Of a stretch of DNA of 51,411 nucleotides, positions 25,369 through 34,667 are shown in pieces (position 1 is the stretch's first letter; every line of letters begins with the position of its first letter). The position numbers were made by a program, and so were the translations under genes. The DNA lies in the NCBI GenBank assembly GCA_018303885.1, contig JAGVXG010000002.1:1-51411 (forward strand), given 5' to 3'. The DNA is from Candidatus Pacearchaeota archaeon. GTDB lineage: Archaea > Nanobdellota > Nanobdellia > Pacearchaeales > GW2011-AR1. The notes beneath the pieces were generated by a model that saw only the letters and a list, made by a program, of their open reading frames with translations, ran no database searches and was not told the origin of the DNA.

Positions 25369-26223
25369 ATGATTATAAGAAAAAAAACCAAAGGCAAGAA
25401 GATATACTACTATCTTGAGCATAGCATAAGGAAAGGAAATAAGATAATAAAAAAGGAAAAATATCTCGGAACTTTAATTCCTAAAGACATTGATAAAATA
25501 AAAGAAGAATTCAGCAAAGAGTTGAAGACGGAATTATACAAAAAGCTTGAAAAAATCAAAGAAAATTTTCAGAGTGAATGGAAAAGGGTGCCTGAAAGCG
25601 CAAGAGAAAAAGAACTTAAAGAAATATCCATTGCCTTTGCCTACAACTCTAATGCCATTGAAGGCTCAACAATAACTCTTGAAGAAGTAAGAGGGATAAT
25701 TCAAGAAAACATAGCTCCAAATAAGCCACTTAAAGATATCAAAGAAATAGAAAATCACAATAAAATTTTTTTAGGGATGTTAAAAAAGAAAGAAAGGATA
25801 ACCAATAGTTTAATCCTAAAATGGCATCGAGACATATTTGGCGAGACAAAGTCCGATATTGCTGGAAAATACAGAAATTATCTGGTCAGAGTTGGAAGCT
25901 ATATCGCTCCTGATTGGAAAGAGGTAATCCCAAGAATGAATAGATTAACTGAATTTGTTAATAAATCAAAATTAAATCCTGTTGAATTGGCGGCAAGAGC
26001 CCATTACAAATTTGAAGCAATCCATCCCTTTGGAGATGGAAATGGCAGAATCGGAAGACTATTGATGAACTATATACTATGGCATAAGAATTACCCTATG
26101 TTGATTATAGAACACAAGAAAAGGACGTCTTACTACAAAGCATTTCCAAAAGGCCAGGAAGCTTTTGTTGATTATTTTCTAAGAAGATATCTTTCTGTTC
26201 ATAAGAAAAGATATATTAAATAA
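25369..26223 (+). CDS. Fic family protein (AMP transferase type)
   Basis: 284 aa. The Fic motif HPFGDGNGRIGR starts at His219 and is complete. An inhibitory helix motif SNAIEG (94-99) lies N-terminal to the Fic domain, as in class II Fic proteins, whose Glu (here Glu98) blocks the ATP gamma-phosphate site. The N-terminal 75 residues are charged and probably coiled. Fic enzymes add AMP, or sometimes other groups, to target proteins. TATA at 25341-25349 is 24 nt before the ATG. Confidence 0.9.
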   Translation: MIIRKKTKGKKIYYYLEHSIRKGNKIIKKEKYLGTLIPKDIDKIKEEFSKELKTELYKKLEKIKENFQSEWKRVPESAREKELKEISIAFAYNSNAIEGSTITLEEVRGIIQENIAPNKPLKDIKEIENHNKIFLGMLKKKERITNSLILKWHRDIFGETKSDIAGKYRNYLVRVGSYIAPDWKEVIPRMNRLTEFVNKSKLNPVELAARAHYKFEAIHPFGDGNGRIGRLLMNYILWHKNYPMLIIEHKKRTSYYKAFPKGQEAFVDYFLRRYLSVHKKRYIK

Positions 26224-26267
26224 ATTCTTACCCCAACTGTATTACTTTTAATAGGGTTTTGACGTGT

Positions 26268-26537
26268 TCACATCCCAAACAATCTTTCCCACCAAGATTT
26301 TCTAGGTACAGGCATATTGCTTTCGTCAAGAATTTCGTGTCTTATTACTGGCTTCTCTTTTAAAACAGGTGCCTCTTTTGCGAGTTCTTTGTTAACCTGT
26401 TCAACAGCTTTTTCGACGGCTGTTCTTGAATAGCCTTGGCCAATTAAAGCCCACCTTAAAGAATCAAGAGTATATCCTTTTTTCAGGTTTTTCTTTATAT
26501 AATCTGTTAGTTTTCGTAATTGTTCTACTTCTCTCAT
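26268..26537 (-). CDS. Small conserved DPANN-type protein
   Basis: 89 aa. The N-terminal helical domain (LRKLTDYIKKNLKKGYTLDSLRWALIGQGYSRTAVEKAVE) recurs, as I recall, as a small helical unit in many DPANN proteins, sometimes followed by membrane segments, which are missing here. The C terminus ends WWERLFGM. TTTAAAC near 26559-26565 is about 25 nt upstream of the ATG. Function unknown. Confidence 0.6.
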   Translation of the reverse strand: MREVEQLRKLTDYIKKNLKKGYTLDSLRWALIGQGYSRTAVEKAVEQVNKELAKEAPVLKEKPVIRHEILDESNMPVPRKSWWERLFGM

Positions 26538-26685
26538 TTGATATATAATACACAGGAGTTTAAAAAATTAGTTGTTGTGTTTTATGTGATATTTGCGACT
26601 AATTTTTAAGAATTTAATAATAAATAAAGAAGAGATATTGTTAATAGTAAAAAGGTTTATAAAAGTCGATATGCCATTAGGAGCT

Positions 26686-27234
26686 ATGGATTTGAGATAT
26701 GTTGATTTAGAAAAACCAGAAATGTTAAAGGGGAGATTTGAAGAGAATTTTCCTTTAATTTATATTGGAGACCGAGTAATAGGAAGTTCGCGTTGGAGTG
26801 GGGATGGGGAAAATCCACAGAGGGGAAGAACTGGCAGAGTTGTAAAAATTCAGCATGGTATTCAATCCTTATTTAATAGAGATTATCTTATTGTTGAAAT
26901 GGAAAATGGGGGGCGTAATTTTGAGTCATGGTTGTATACTTTAGATTTAGCCGAAAGACGTCCAAGAAATATTGAGTTATTTAAATCTGGAAAACTTGTT
27001 TATATTGATGACAGAGTCAAAGTTATTAGTAGAAAACATCCAAGATTTGGAAAAATTGGAAATGTTAGGGCAATTTTTGGATATAGAGATAGGTCATTAG
27101 TTTATGAGGTAAGAGACGAATCTATTCCTGTTCTTGTGAATGAAGATGACAAAGATTCAAAATTTTTAGTAGATGCTTCTTCAGCAGAATTAATTGAAAT
27201 TTTTCCTCCAAATAAATTATTCAAAATAGAATAA
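26686..27234 (+). CDS. Unknown protein with two KOW/SH3-like repeats
   Basis: 182 aa from the ATG at 26686, which is 26 nt after TATA box TTTATAAAA (26656-26664); ATG 26671 and TTG 26593 are alternatives. Two similar segments, YIGDRVI...GRTGRVVKI and YIDDRVKVI...GKIGNVRAI, have the form of small beta-barrel KOW/SH3-like units, which often bind RNA or protein. No known family is recognised. The genes on both sides are on the opposite strand. Confidence 0.5.
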   Translation: MDLRYVDLEKPEMLKGRFEENFPLIYIGDRVIGSSRWSGDGENPQRGRTGRVVKIQHGIQSLFNRDYLIVEMENGGRNFESWLYTLDLAERRPRNIELFKSGKLVYIDDRVKVISRKHPRFGKIGNVRAIFGYRDRSLVYEVRDESIPVLVNEDDKDSKFLVDASSAELIEIFPPNKLFKIE

Positions 27235-27243
27235 TTATATTTT

Positions 27244-28728
27244 TTATTTTATCACAATAGGCTTTTCTTTTTCGTAAAATCTTTTTGCTTCATTAAGTCT
27301 TGACATTGATTCTGCATAAATAGTTATAATTTTTTGGCCCTTTTTGATTTTATCCCCCACATGAGAATACAGATAAATTCCTGCAGATTTGTCAACAGGA
27401 CAGCCAGAGACTCGAACCAAAGAGTTTATTTTATAATTATTTATCTCTGTGATTTCTCCTGATTTAATAGAATGTATGTCATGGCTGAATTTTGCCATTT
27501 TTAATCTATTGAGATTTCCGTTTTGTGCCTTGATTATTTCCTTGAATTTTTCAAATGCTTTTCCAGAGCGAAGGATTTCTTCAGCCATTTTTTCGCCGCA
27601 GCCATTTTTTGCTTTTCCAGTCATTTCAAATAAGCTCCCGGCAAGAAAAAGAGATTTTTTTTCTAAATCTAACGGCCCTTCTTGTTTTGGGTCGAGTATT
27701 TTTATTATATCGATCAGTTCAAGTGCCGGGCCAATTCCATTTCCAACTGGCTGGCTACCATCAGTAATAAAACATTTAACTTTTCTTTTAAAGTACCTAC
27801 CAAGGCGTTCAAATCTTCTTTTTATTCTAAGTGCTTTTTCACGGCTCGAAATTTTTGCATTTTTTCCATAAGGTATATCGATTAATATGTATTTGCTGTC
27901 CGCCGCAAGTTTTTTTGACATTATGGAGGCAATGAGCTGAGACTCTGGATCTATTTTAAGCGAACGTTCAACATCCATCATTCTTGCGTCCGCAGGAACC
28001 ATTCCTAAACCGCCACCCCAAACCATGCATGCTCCGGTTTTTTTTATTATTTTTTTTAGATCTTTTATTGAAAATTCAACGTCGGCAATAGTTTCTATCA
28101 CATCTGCAGTTCCTGCCGCAGTGGTTATTGCTCTGGAAGAATTTTTTGGCATTATTAAACCGCCGGCAGCACATATTGAGACAACAATCGGTGTCGTTCT
28201 GTTTCCGGGAACACCGCCAACCGAATGTTTATCAGCAATAAACTTCCCTTTTATTCTTAACTGGGAGCCTGATTTTCTTATGGCCTCAATAAGGTAAATT
28301 GTCTCTTTCATATTTGTCCCATATTTATAAACCGCTGTAATGAAAAGGGCTATTTCAGAATCAGACAGGGAATTATTTACGACATCTTTTATTATTGCAT
28401 CTATTTCATTTTTAGTGAGCTGGTGATTGTTCAATTTTTTCTTTATAAAATCAAGGCTTTTTGGAGGAACTGCCAAATTTACCTCTACTTTCTTGCTAAT
28501 TTTGAAGTTAAGGAATTTTTCCAGTTCAGAAGATATAGCAATCTCGTCTTCTTTTACAATGCCTTTGACAACGTCAACTATAGTAGATATTTCTTTAGGA
28601 TATTTAGAAATCGTTCTAAGGTTTATCCTATCTTCTGGATGAACGCTCATCTTATCTGCAGTTTTATGGTTAAGCATTGCTACGGGAATTCCTGCAGACC
28701 ATTTCAGAAATTTTACTTTTAACTGCAT
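27244..28728 (-). CDS. deoA: AMP phosphorylase
   Basis: 494 aa. It converts AMP and phosphate to adenine and ribose-1,5-bisphosphate. The N-terminal domain of about 85 residues is the archaeal addition that separates AMP phosphorylase from bacterial thymidine phosphorylase. The catalytic part has DKHSVGGVPGNRTTPIV and the phosphate-binding GSQPVGNGIGPALE. The next enzyme of the pathway, ribose-1,5-bisphosphate isomerase, is encoded at 50459-51289; form III RubisCO would complete it but is not in this window. Confidence 0.93.
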   Translation of the reverse strand: MQLKVKFLKWSAGIPVAMLNHKTADKMSVHPEDRINLRTISKYPKEISTIVDVVKGIVKEDEIAISSELEKFLNFKISKKVEVNLAVPPKSLDFIKKKLNNHQLTKNEIDAIIKDVVNNSLSDSEIALFITAVYKYGTNMKETIYLIEAIRKSGSQLRIKGKFIADKHSVGGVPGNRTTPIVVSICAAGGLIMPKNSSRAITTAAGTADVIETIADVEFSIKDLKKIIKKTGACMVWGGGLGMVPADARMMDVERSLKIDPESQLIASIMSKKLAADSKYILIDIPYGKNAKISSREKALRIKRRFERLGRYFKRKVKCFITDGSQPVGNGIGPALELIDIIKILDPKQEGPLDLEKKSLFLAGSLFEMTGKAKNGCGEKMAEEILRSGKAFEKFKEIIKAQNGNLNRLKMAKFSHDIHSIKSGEITEINNYKINSLVRVSGCPVDKSAGIYLYSHVGDKIKKGQKIITIYAESMSRLNEAKRFYEKEKPIVIK

Positions 28729-28770
28729 TTAACACCTATACTATAATCAGAGAAATTGATTTTTATATCT

Positions 28771-29808
28771 TTATTTTTTTTCTGGTTCTACTATTATTCC
28801 GGGAGTTGGCTTTCCCCGGTAAATTTCTAGTATTATTAGAAGGTAAGAAATTATCAAGGGTCCCAATATAAATCCAAGGACTCCGAAAAAGAAAATTCCT
28901 CCAATTGTGGATACCAACAATATTCCAGTATGTATTCTTGCTCTTCGTGAAACAATGATTGGTCTAAGGAAATTATCGATATTAGAAGACAGTAAACCGA
29001 AGATTACAACTCCCCAAGCAGGAACCGTGTTTCCTCCAACGAAAAGATAAATCGCTACGGGAAGCCATATTATTACTGTTCCTACAATTGGGAGAATACC
29101 TGCCAAAGACGCAAGAATAGACAATATCAAAGCGTTGGGAACCCTGAAAATAAAGAATCCTATGCCTATAACAATTCCTTGTATTAAACCAACAACTACA
29201 TGGCCATAAAGAACTGCTGAAGTTATAAGCTTGGAATGGTCAAAAAGTTTTTTTTCTACTTCTTTTGAAAATGGAAGGATGCTTTTCACATAGTCAATGG
29301 CTAATTCCTTGTCTCTAAGCGCAAAGAAAAATGTGAAGAAGACAACTGTAAGCTGCAAGGCTATCGTCGGGAAGTCTAAAATTATTTGGGCTATAGAATT
29401 AACCAAGGAGTTTGCGATTTTTGAAATGAATGAAGAAAGTATGGAACCGACTTCTGAGGAAAACTGCTCTGAGGCGAATAGCGACGGGAAAACTGATTGA
29501 AGCGGACTAACAAAATCAATCTGTTGTGCTGCCTGGAAAAGAGCAAATGACTGTTTGAGTATTATGGGAGTTAAAAACCATATTGGAAGAATTATAATGA
29601 CAAGCAAAAGCAGTACTATTATTCCTGCTGAGATATTTCCTGATTTTATGTATTTATTTATTAAGTCATATACTGGCGTGAAAATAAATGCCAGAATTAA
29701 GCCAACAATTATTGAAATAAAAACCGGCTTAAGAACTAAGAAAGCCAATAATACTAAAAGTATGAAGAGAATTACGGTTGCCGCTTTTTTGAAGATAGAA
29801 TCGTACAT
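28771..29808 (-). CDS. AI-2E family transporter
   Basis: 345 aa with about seven or eight membrane helices. Family marks include the glycine-rich GLILAFIFTPVYDLI near the N terminus, GLIQGIVIGIGFFIF, LASLAGILPIVGTVIIWLPVAIYL and GIFFFGVLGFILGPL near the C terminus. Members move AI-2, sodium/proton or other solutes; the archaeal substrates are unknown. It lies 42 bp upstream of AMP phosphorylase on the same strand. Confidence 0.88.
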   Translation of the reverse strand: MYDSIFKKAATVILFILLVLLAFLVLKPVFISIIVGLILAFIFTPVYDLINKYIKSGNISAGIIVLLLLVIIILPIWFLTPIILKQSFALFQAAQQIDFVSPLQSVFPSLFASEQFSSEVGSILSSFISKIANSLVNSIAQIILDFPTIALQLTVVFFTFFFALRDKELAIDYVKSILPFSKEVEKKLFDHSKLITSAVLYGHVVVGLIQGIVIGIGFFIFRVPNALILSILASLAGILPIVGTVIIWLPVAIYLFVGGNTVPAWGVVIFGLLSSNIDNFLRPIIVSRRARIHTGILLVSTIGGIFFFGVLGFILGPLIISYLLIILEIYRGKPTPGIIVEPEKK

Positions 29809-29907
29809 TTTATAGTAACTTAAGTGATAAGAAATTTATAAAGTTTTGTAAGATAAAATTTCCTGATTAAGAAAAAGATTTATAAGTAAAAACGCTCAAG
29901 TAGTTTA

Positions 29908-30618
29908 ATGAATTTTATAAAAAAGATTTTCTTGAGTTCAAATGAATCAAAAGACGAGTCTGTTCACAGGCAATTCATTCGTTTTGGAAAGGGAGAATAT
30001 GGGGGTCGAGCGTTGCTAAGCTTCTGGAAAACAAAGAATATAAAAATAAAAAGCAGTTTTGAATTTGCAAATGATTTTGTAAAGTTATGTTCTAATTTTG
30101 GAGGCTTAAATGTTTCTGGGACAGTCTTGAGTAAAAAAGACATTTCTAACGTAATGTCTATGAACAGAATAAAAGGCAATTCAGAGACAAAAAGAGGAGG
30201 GGTATACTATCAGAATAATATTGCTAGCCAGGAATTAAGCGGAGAGCAAATAAAAAAGCTGGAAGAGGCTTCCTACTTCACTTTGTTGAATATGGATGGT
30301 CCAGGCGTCAAACTAAGAATAAAGCCCAAGCTTCCGAAACCAGGAAAAAGCGAGAATAAAGTAGACGATAAATTCTGCCAATTAGAGCTTGATGAGAAAT
30401 ATCACAGAGCTGTCAAGGAAGATTTTTTCTGGGATCTGCCAGACTGTAAAAAGGCAATTGTTGAGCACAAATTTATTATCAGCGAAATCGTTATGCCAAA
30501 AACAAATGAAAAAGATTTCGCCAAGATTCGAGAAATGGCAAAGCGAAAGGGAAAAATAATACGTGTTGCGAACGTAGATGGGAAGGAGATTATAACAGAG
30601 CTTAGCTTTGAGGCGTGA
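29908..30618 (+). CDS. Conserved hypothetical protein
   Basis: 236 aa, soluble. Charged N terminus (SSNESKDESVHRQFIRFGKGEYGGRA), then FEFANDFVKLCSNFGGLNVSGTVLSKKD, and a C-terminal alpha/beta part ending GKIIRVANVDGKEIITELSF. I recall similar hypotheticals in DPANN genomes but no function. TATA TTTATAAG (29879-29886) lies 25 nt before the ATG, giving a leaderless start. Confidence 0.6.
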   Translation: MNFIKKIFLSSNESKDESVHRQFIRFGKGEYGGRALLSFWKTKNIKIKSSFEFANDFVKLCSNFGGLNVSGTVLSKKDISNVMSMNRIKGNSETKRGGVYYQNNIASQELSGEQIKKLEEASYFTLLNMDGPGVKLRIKPKLPKPGKSENKVDDKFCQLELDEKYHRAVKEDFFWDLPDCKKAIVEHKFIISEIVMPKTNEKDFAKIREMAKRKGKIIRVANVDGKEIITELSFEA

Positions 30619-30633
30619 AAAAATAAACTTGTT

Positions 30634-31095
30634 CTATCTCTTCAAAACTAAAGAAAGTTCCCCAATACACGCGCCATTATTTAAATCAAAATTCAAAGTT
30701 GCTAAGTGAATATTTCCTCTTTTCTTTGTTCTAATTAGTCTAACGATGCCCTCAAATGGTTCTCTTGGGTTGGTTTCTCTATCAAACTTCTTATGAGATT
30801 CAATAATAAACATGCCTTCTTTTCTTAACTCCAAATAATCATCAAATGTTAAATCTTTAAGACCTTCCCATCTTTTAGAAGTAATTTCATTTCCAAAGAA
30901 AACATAACTTAATTGATTAAGACATAATTGGGCTTCTACATCAGTTAAATGTTGTAAAGTTTGCATATATTCTGTTTCCCCTAATTGAAATCTTCCTCTC
31001 GCTATTGGAAAGTCTACATATGCTTCCTTCAAATACCTATAATTAGGTTTGTAAACAGCAACTACTCTATCTATTAATTCTTGTGGAATTTTCAT
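30634..31095 (-). CDS. Unknown protein, possibly hotdog-fold thioesterase (FcoT-like)
   Basis: 153 aa from the ATG at 31095, chosen because a TATA-like ATTTAAAA lies about 28 nt upstream; a longer frame to 31185 is open. A helical stretch with LTDVEAQLCLNQLSYVFFG is followed by several beta strands (GMFIIESHKKFD, EGIVRLIRTKK, HLATLNFDLNNGACIGEL). The order and the C-N-Q-x-x-Y pattern recall FcoT-type hotdog thioesterases. The match is weak and unverified. Confidence 0.45.
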   Translation of the reverse strand: MKIPQELIDRVVAVYKPNYRYLKEAYVDFPIARGRFQLGETEYMQTLQHLTDVEAQLCLNQLSYVFFGNEITSKRWEGLKDLTFDDYLELRKEGMFIIESHKKFDRETNPREPFEGIVRLIRTKKRGNIHLATLNFDLNNGACIGELSLVLKR

Positions 31096-31258
31096 ATAAA
31101 TAGAAATTTTATCATTACTTTTAAATATTCTTATCTTGATTGTAGAAACTAAAAACTTCAAAAAATCTCTAAAACCTTCCCGCAACGCTTAAAAACCCTC
31201 TTTTTCTTGATATCTTATTCCAGGGAAAATAAAATGTTATCCGCAACTGTATTAACAA

Positions 31259-32212
31259 ATGCCAACAAGGAAAGCACCAAGGAAAGGAAGCTTGCAGTTC
31301 TGGCCGAGAAAAAGAGCCAGGAAGTTTTTGCCTAGAGTTAACTGGGGTTCTATTAATTCTAGTTCTGAAAAAGGACTTAAAGGATTCATCTGTTACAAAG
31401 CAGGAATGGCTTCTGCATATGTTAAGGATAACACAGAACATTCAATGACGAAGGGAAAAAAGATTGTTCTTCCGGTGACAATTCTCGAATGTCCTTCTAT
31501 GAAGATTCTTTCTGTCAGGTTCTACAAAAATGGTCTTGTTTCCAAGGAAATTCTTGCTGAAAATCTTGACAAGGAATTAAAAAGAAAGATAAAAATGGCA
31601 AAGAAAAAGCATGGGAAAATTGAAGATATGAAACAAGAGGAATATGATGATGTCAAGATTATCTGCTATTCGCAGGTAAAAAAGACAGACATAAAAAAAA
31701 CTCCTGACTTAAGTGAAATCGGTATTTCTGGAAGTTTAGATGAAAAAATGAGTTTTGTTAAGGAGAATATCGGAAAAGAGGTTTCTGTTTCAAATGTTTT
31801 TAAAAATGGACAGCTAGTTGACTTTAGGGGTTTGACAAAGGGGCATGGATTTTCTGGGCCGGTGAAAAGGTTCGGAATTACATTAAAATCTCATAAATCA
31901 GAAAAAGGTGTGCGACGCCCAGGAAGCTTAGGGCCATGGCATCCTGCGAGAGTTACGTTTAGGGCGCCGATGGCAGGACAATTGGGAATGTTTACAAGAG
32001 TTTCTTACAACAATACAATAGTTGATATCGGAAAACCCGAAAACAAAAAGGCACTGACAAACATTCACAATTTTGGGAATATAAAAACAGAATACATTCT
32101 TGTTAGAGGTTCTGTTCAGGGCCCTGCAAAAAGACAGCTTTTAGCAACTTTCCCTTTAAGGGAAACTAAAAAACAATCAAAGAAAAAATTTGAGTTTATT
32201 GAGTTAAGATGA
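31259..32212 (+). CDS. rpl3: Large-subunit ribosomal protein uL3
   Basis: 317 aa. The start MPTRKAPRKGSLQFWPRKRA and the W-finger region GSLGPWHPARVTF...GQLGMFTR are characteristic. uL3 nucleates large-subunit assembly and reaches the peptidyl transferase centre. It is the first gene of the superoperon. Its stop overlaps the next start (ATGA). Confidence 0.96.
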   Translation: MPTRKAPRKGSLQFWPRKRARKFLPRVNWGSINSSSEKGLKGFICYKAGMASAYVKDNTEHSMTKGKKIVLPVTILECPSMKILSVRFYKNGLVSKEILAENLDKELKRKIKMAKKKHGKIEDMKQEEYDDVKIICYSQVKKTDIKKTPDLSEIGISGSLDEKMSFVKENIGKEVSVSNVFKNGQLVDFRGLTKGHGFSGPVKRFGITLKSHKSEKGVRRPGSLGPWHPARVTFRAPMAGQLGMFTRVSYNNTIVDIGKPENKKALTNIHNFGNIKTEYILVRGSVQGPAKRQLLATFPLRETKKQSKKKFEFIELR

Positions 32213-32505
32213 CAAAATTAGCAATACCTTATGAAACTGATGTTAGAACAGTTGGATTAACTAGGGGAAGTGTAATAAGAATGGGTAATGACTTAGAATT
32301 TGTTACTGGTGTTTTTTATGATGGGACGAGGCTCATCAGATTTTGGACTGCCAGAAGAAATGGCGAAGAAATAAGAGAATCTCATTACAGCGTAAACGCG
32401 GAAACGGGAATTCCACACTTAGATCTTGTTGGTGCACTTAGGAAAGACCAACAATCAAGGAGGTATTCGGAATTAAATGAAATGTTGCAAAAATTTGAAA
32501 AATGA
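32209..32505 (+). CDS. Unknown small protein wedged between uL3 and uL4
   Basis: 98 aa. A beta-rich first half (VGLTRGSVIRMGNDLEFVTGVFYDGTRLIRFWTARRN) and a helical basic end (RKDQQSRRYSELNEMLQKFEK). Both ends overlap neighbours by ATGA, so translation is coupled to uL3 and uL4. No family is recognised. In archaea uL3 and uL4 are normally adjacent, so this is an insertion. Coupling suggests expression at ribosomal-protein level. Confidence 0.65.
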   Translation: MTKLAIPYETDVRTVGLTRGSVIRMGNDLEFVTGVFYDGTRLIRFWTARRNGEEIRESHYSVNAETGIPHLDLVGALRKDQQSRRYSELNEMLQKFEK

Positions 32506-33311
32506 AAACTAATGTGTTAGACGCCGAGGGAAAAAAGACAAGAGAAATAGAACTTCCTGGTTTTTTCTCTGAAAGAATAAGGGAAGACATAGTTGCAAAG
32601 ATTCTTGAAGCGAGTAAAACAATGCAACCTTATGCCCCTTCTCTTGTTGCAGGAAAACAACATTCTGCGTCGGGAATAGTCAGGCACGCAAGAAGAAAAT
32701 GGAGAACTGCATATGGGAAAGGAATTTCCCGTGTTCCTCGTAAAATAATGTCTAATCGTGGTACTCAATTCAATTGGGTTGGTGCTGAAATAGCATCAAC
32801 GCGTGGGGGACGTCGCGCTCATCCCCCAAAAACTGTTTCAATGATTAATACTAAGAAAATAAACAAGAAAGAAATGAAAATTGCTCTTATTTCTGCAATA
32901 AATGCCACCGCCGACAAGAAAATAGTTTCAAGGAAATATCCAAAAATAGACGAAAAAAACATAAAAGATCTTCCTATTGTTATTGGCTTCAGTGTTGCTT
33001 CATTAAAAACGAAAGATTTTATAAGCAGCATTAAAAAAATTCTCGGAGAAGGGGTTTTCAGCGTGGTTTCTGTAAAGAAAAAAATCAGGAGTGGAAAAGG
33101 AAAGCTTAGAGGAAGAAAGTACAAGAATAGCGCAGGAATGCTTTTAGTTTTAGGTAAGGGGGAAAAGACGAAGATAAAAAATTTTGATGTTAAAAATACC
33201 CAAAATTTGAGTATTAGTGATCTTGCTGAAGGCGGTCTTGGCAGATTAACGATTTACACTGAAAATGCAATAAGGGAATTGCAGAATAAATTTGAAGGAG
33301 AAAGAAAATGA
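32502..33311 (+). CDS. rpl4: Large-subunit ribosomal protein uL4
   Basis: 269 aa. It is recognised by SGIVRHARRKWRTAYGKGISRVPRK and the following tunnel-loop region rich in Arg/Gly (STRGGRRAHPPK), part of the exit-tunnel constriction. The C-terminal portion (KIRSGKGKLRGRKYKNSAG) is archaeal type. Overlaps both neighbours by 4 nt. Confidence 0.95.
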   Translation: MKTNVLDAEGKKTREIELPGFFSERIREDIVAKILEASKTMQPYAPSLVAGKQHSASGIVRHARRKWRTAYGKGISRVPRKIMSNRGTQFNWVGAEIASTRGGRRAHPPKTVSMINTKKINKKEMKIALISAINATADKKIVSRKYPKIDEKNIKDLPIVIGFSVASLKTKDFISSIKKILGEGVFSVVSVKKKIRSGKGKLRGRKYKNSAGMLLVLGKGEKTKIKNFDVKNTQNLSISDLAEGGLGRLTIYTENAIRELQNKFEGERK

Positions 33312-33550
33312 ACTTAAAACCAATTGTAACAGAAAAAGCAGTCATGCTTATAGAGAAGGGAAATACACTCACTTTCCGAGCAGATAAAGAAACGACAAAA
33401 TCTGAGATAAAAAAAGAAATTGAACTTTTGTTTAAGGTTAAAGTTGAAAAAGTCAGGACTTTAATTAAAGGCAACAAAAAATATCTTTATGTTAAATTAA
33501 AGAAAGAGTTTCCGGCTCTCGATGTAGCGACGAAACTCGGAGTGATATAA
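33308..33550 (+). CDS. rpl23: Large-subunit ribosomal protein uL23
   Basis: 80 aa, typical archaeal length. MNLKPIVTEKAVMLIEKGNTLTF and KEIELLFKVKVEKVRTLI are family features. It sits at the tunnel exit and docks SRP and the translocon. One base separates it from uL2. Confidence 0.94.
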   Translation: MNLKPIVTEKAVMLIEKGNTLTFRADKETTKSEIKKEIELLFKVKVEKVRTLIKGNKKYLYVKLKKEFPALDVATKLGVI

Positions 33551-33551
33551 A

Positions 33552-34250
33552 ATGGCAAAGAGAATAGTATCACAAGCAAGAGGACATGGAAGCAGTGTTT
33601 ATAGGGTTAGGAGAAAGGCTTTCAGATTTAAAGTGAAATATCCTTCTAGGCTTTCCGGAGAAGGAACGGTTATAAAACTGGTAAATTCTCCTGCGCATAC
33701 TTCGCCGCTAGCAAAGATTAGTTACAAGGAGGGGATTTTTTACATACCTGCATTTAAACAAATGGTTGAAGGACAGAAGATAAACTTCGATGGAAAAGAT
33801 GTCAACGACGGAAATATCTTAGAATTGGGAAATATTCCAGTAAAAACATATGTCTATAATATAGAATCGAGGCCTGGTGACGGCGGCGTCTTTATAAGAA
33901 CTGCGGGAAGCTCTGGCGTCGTTAGTAAAATTGTAGGAAATGAGGTCTATGTTTTAATGCCTTCAAAAAAAGAAAAAGGCTTCAACAAAAAATCCAGAGC
34001 AACCATTGGAGTTATTGCGGGGGCGGGGAGACTTGAAAAACCTATAATAAAGGCAGGAAAAAATTATCACATTAAAAAAGCTCGCGGCAAACTTTGGCCG
34101 AGAACATCTGCAGTAAAGATGAATGTTATTGATCATCCTTTCGGCTCTGGACGTGGTAAAAATCCAAAGAGCAAAATCGCAAAGAGAAATGCTCCTCCAG
34201 GAAGAAGAGTTGGTCACTTAAGACCAAGACAAACAGGATACCACAAATAA
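33552..34250 (+). CDS. rpl2: Large-subunit ribosomal protein uL2
   Basis: 232 aa. Conserved VYNIESRPGDGG, FIRTAGSSGVV and, near the C terminus, the loop VIDHPFGSGRGK with the His that approaches the peptidyl transferase centre. uL2 is needed for subunit joining. Joined to uS19 by TAA-A-ATG. Confidence 0.96.
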   Translation: MAKRIVSQARGHGSSVYRVRRKAFRFKVKYPSRLSGEGTVIKLVNSPAHTSPLAKISYKEGIFYIPAFKQMVEGQKINFDGKDVNDGNILELGNIPVKTYVYNIESRPGDGGVFIRTAGSSGVVSKIVGNEVYVLMPSKKEKGFNKKSRATIGVIAGAGRLEKPIIKAGKNYHIKKARGKLWPRTSAVKMNVIDHPFGSGRGKNPKSKIAKRNAPPGRRVGHLRPRQTGYHK

Positions 34251-34251
34251 A

Positions 34252-34665
34252 ATGGAAAACGAAGAAACAGTAGAGATAAGAAAGAAAGATTTCACATACA
34301 GAGGAAAAAGTCTTGAAGAGCTGAAAAAATTAGATGTCAGAGAATTCGCGAAGTATTTGAAATCGAGAAAAAGAAGGAGTGTCTTGAGGCAATTCCATGT
34401 AATTGAAGACTTCATTAGCAAGGCAAGAATCAAAATAATCAAAGGAAAACCAGTAAGAACCCATCAAAGAGACCTTGTTATAGTTCCTGAAATGGTTGGT
34501 ATGAGAGTTGACATCCATAATGGAAAAAGTTTTGTCCCTGTAAACATAATCGGGGAGATGATGGGGCACACTTTCGGAGAATTTGCTCTGACGAGGTCAA
34601 GAGTCAAGCACAGCAAAGCAGGAATTGGAGCAACAAAAGGAAGTAAATTCAAATCGAAAAAATAA
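34252..34665 (+). CDS. rps19: Small-subunit ribosomal protein uS19
   Basis: 137 aa. The C-terminal core has HNGKSFVPVNIIGEMMGHTFGEFALTR, with an archaeal N-terminal extension (FTYRGKSLEELKKLDVREFAKYL). uS19 is in the head near the A site. Two bases separate it from uL22. Confidence 0.95.
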   Translation: MENEETVEIRKKDFTYRGKSLEELKKLDVREFAKYLKSRKRRSVLRQFHVIEDFISKARIKIIKGKPVRTHQRDLVIVPEMVGMRVDIHNGKSFVPVNIIGEMMGHTFGEFALTRSRVKHSKAGIGATKGSKFKSKK

Positions 34666-34667
34666 AA

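Noticed and set aside
31234-31335. 33-codon frame overlapping the start of uL3 in another phase
   Set aside because: uL3 start at 31259 is certain from homology; the overlapping frame looks like chance, with only a weak purine-rich site before it.
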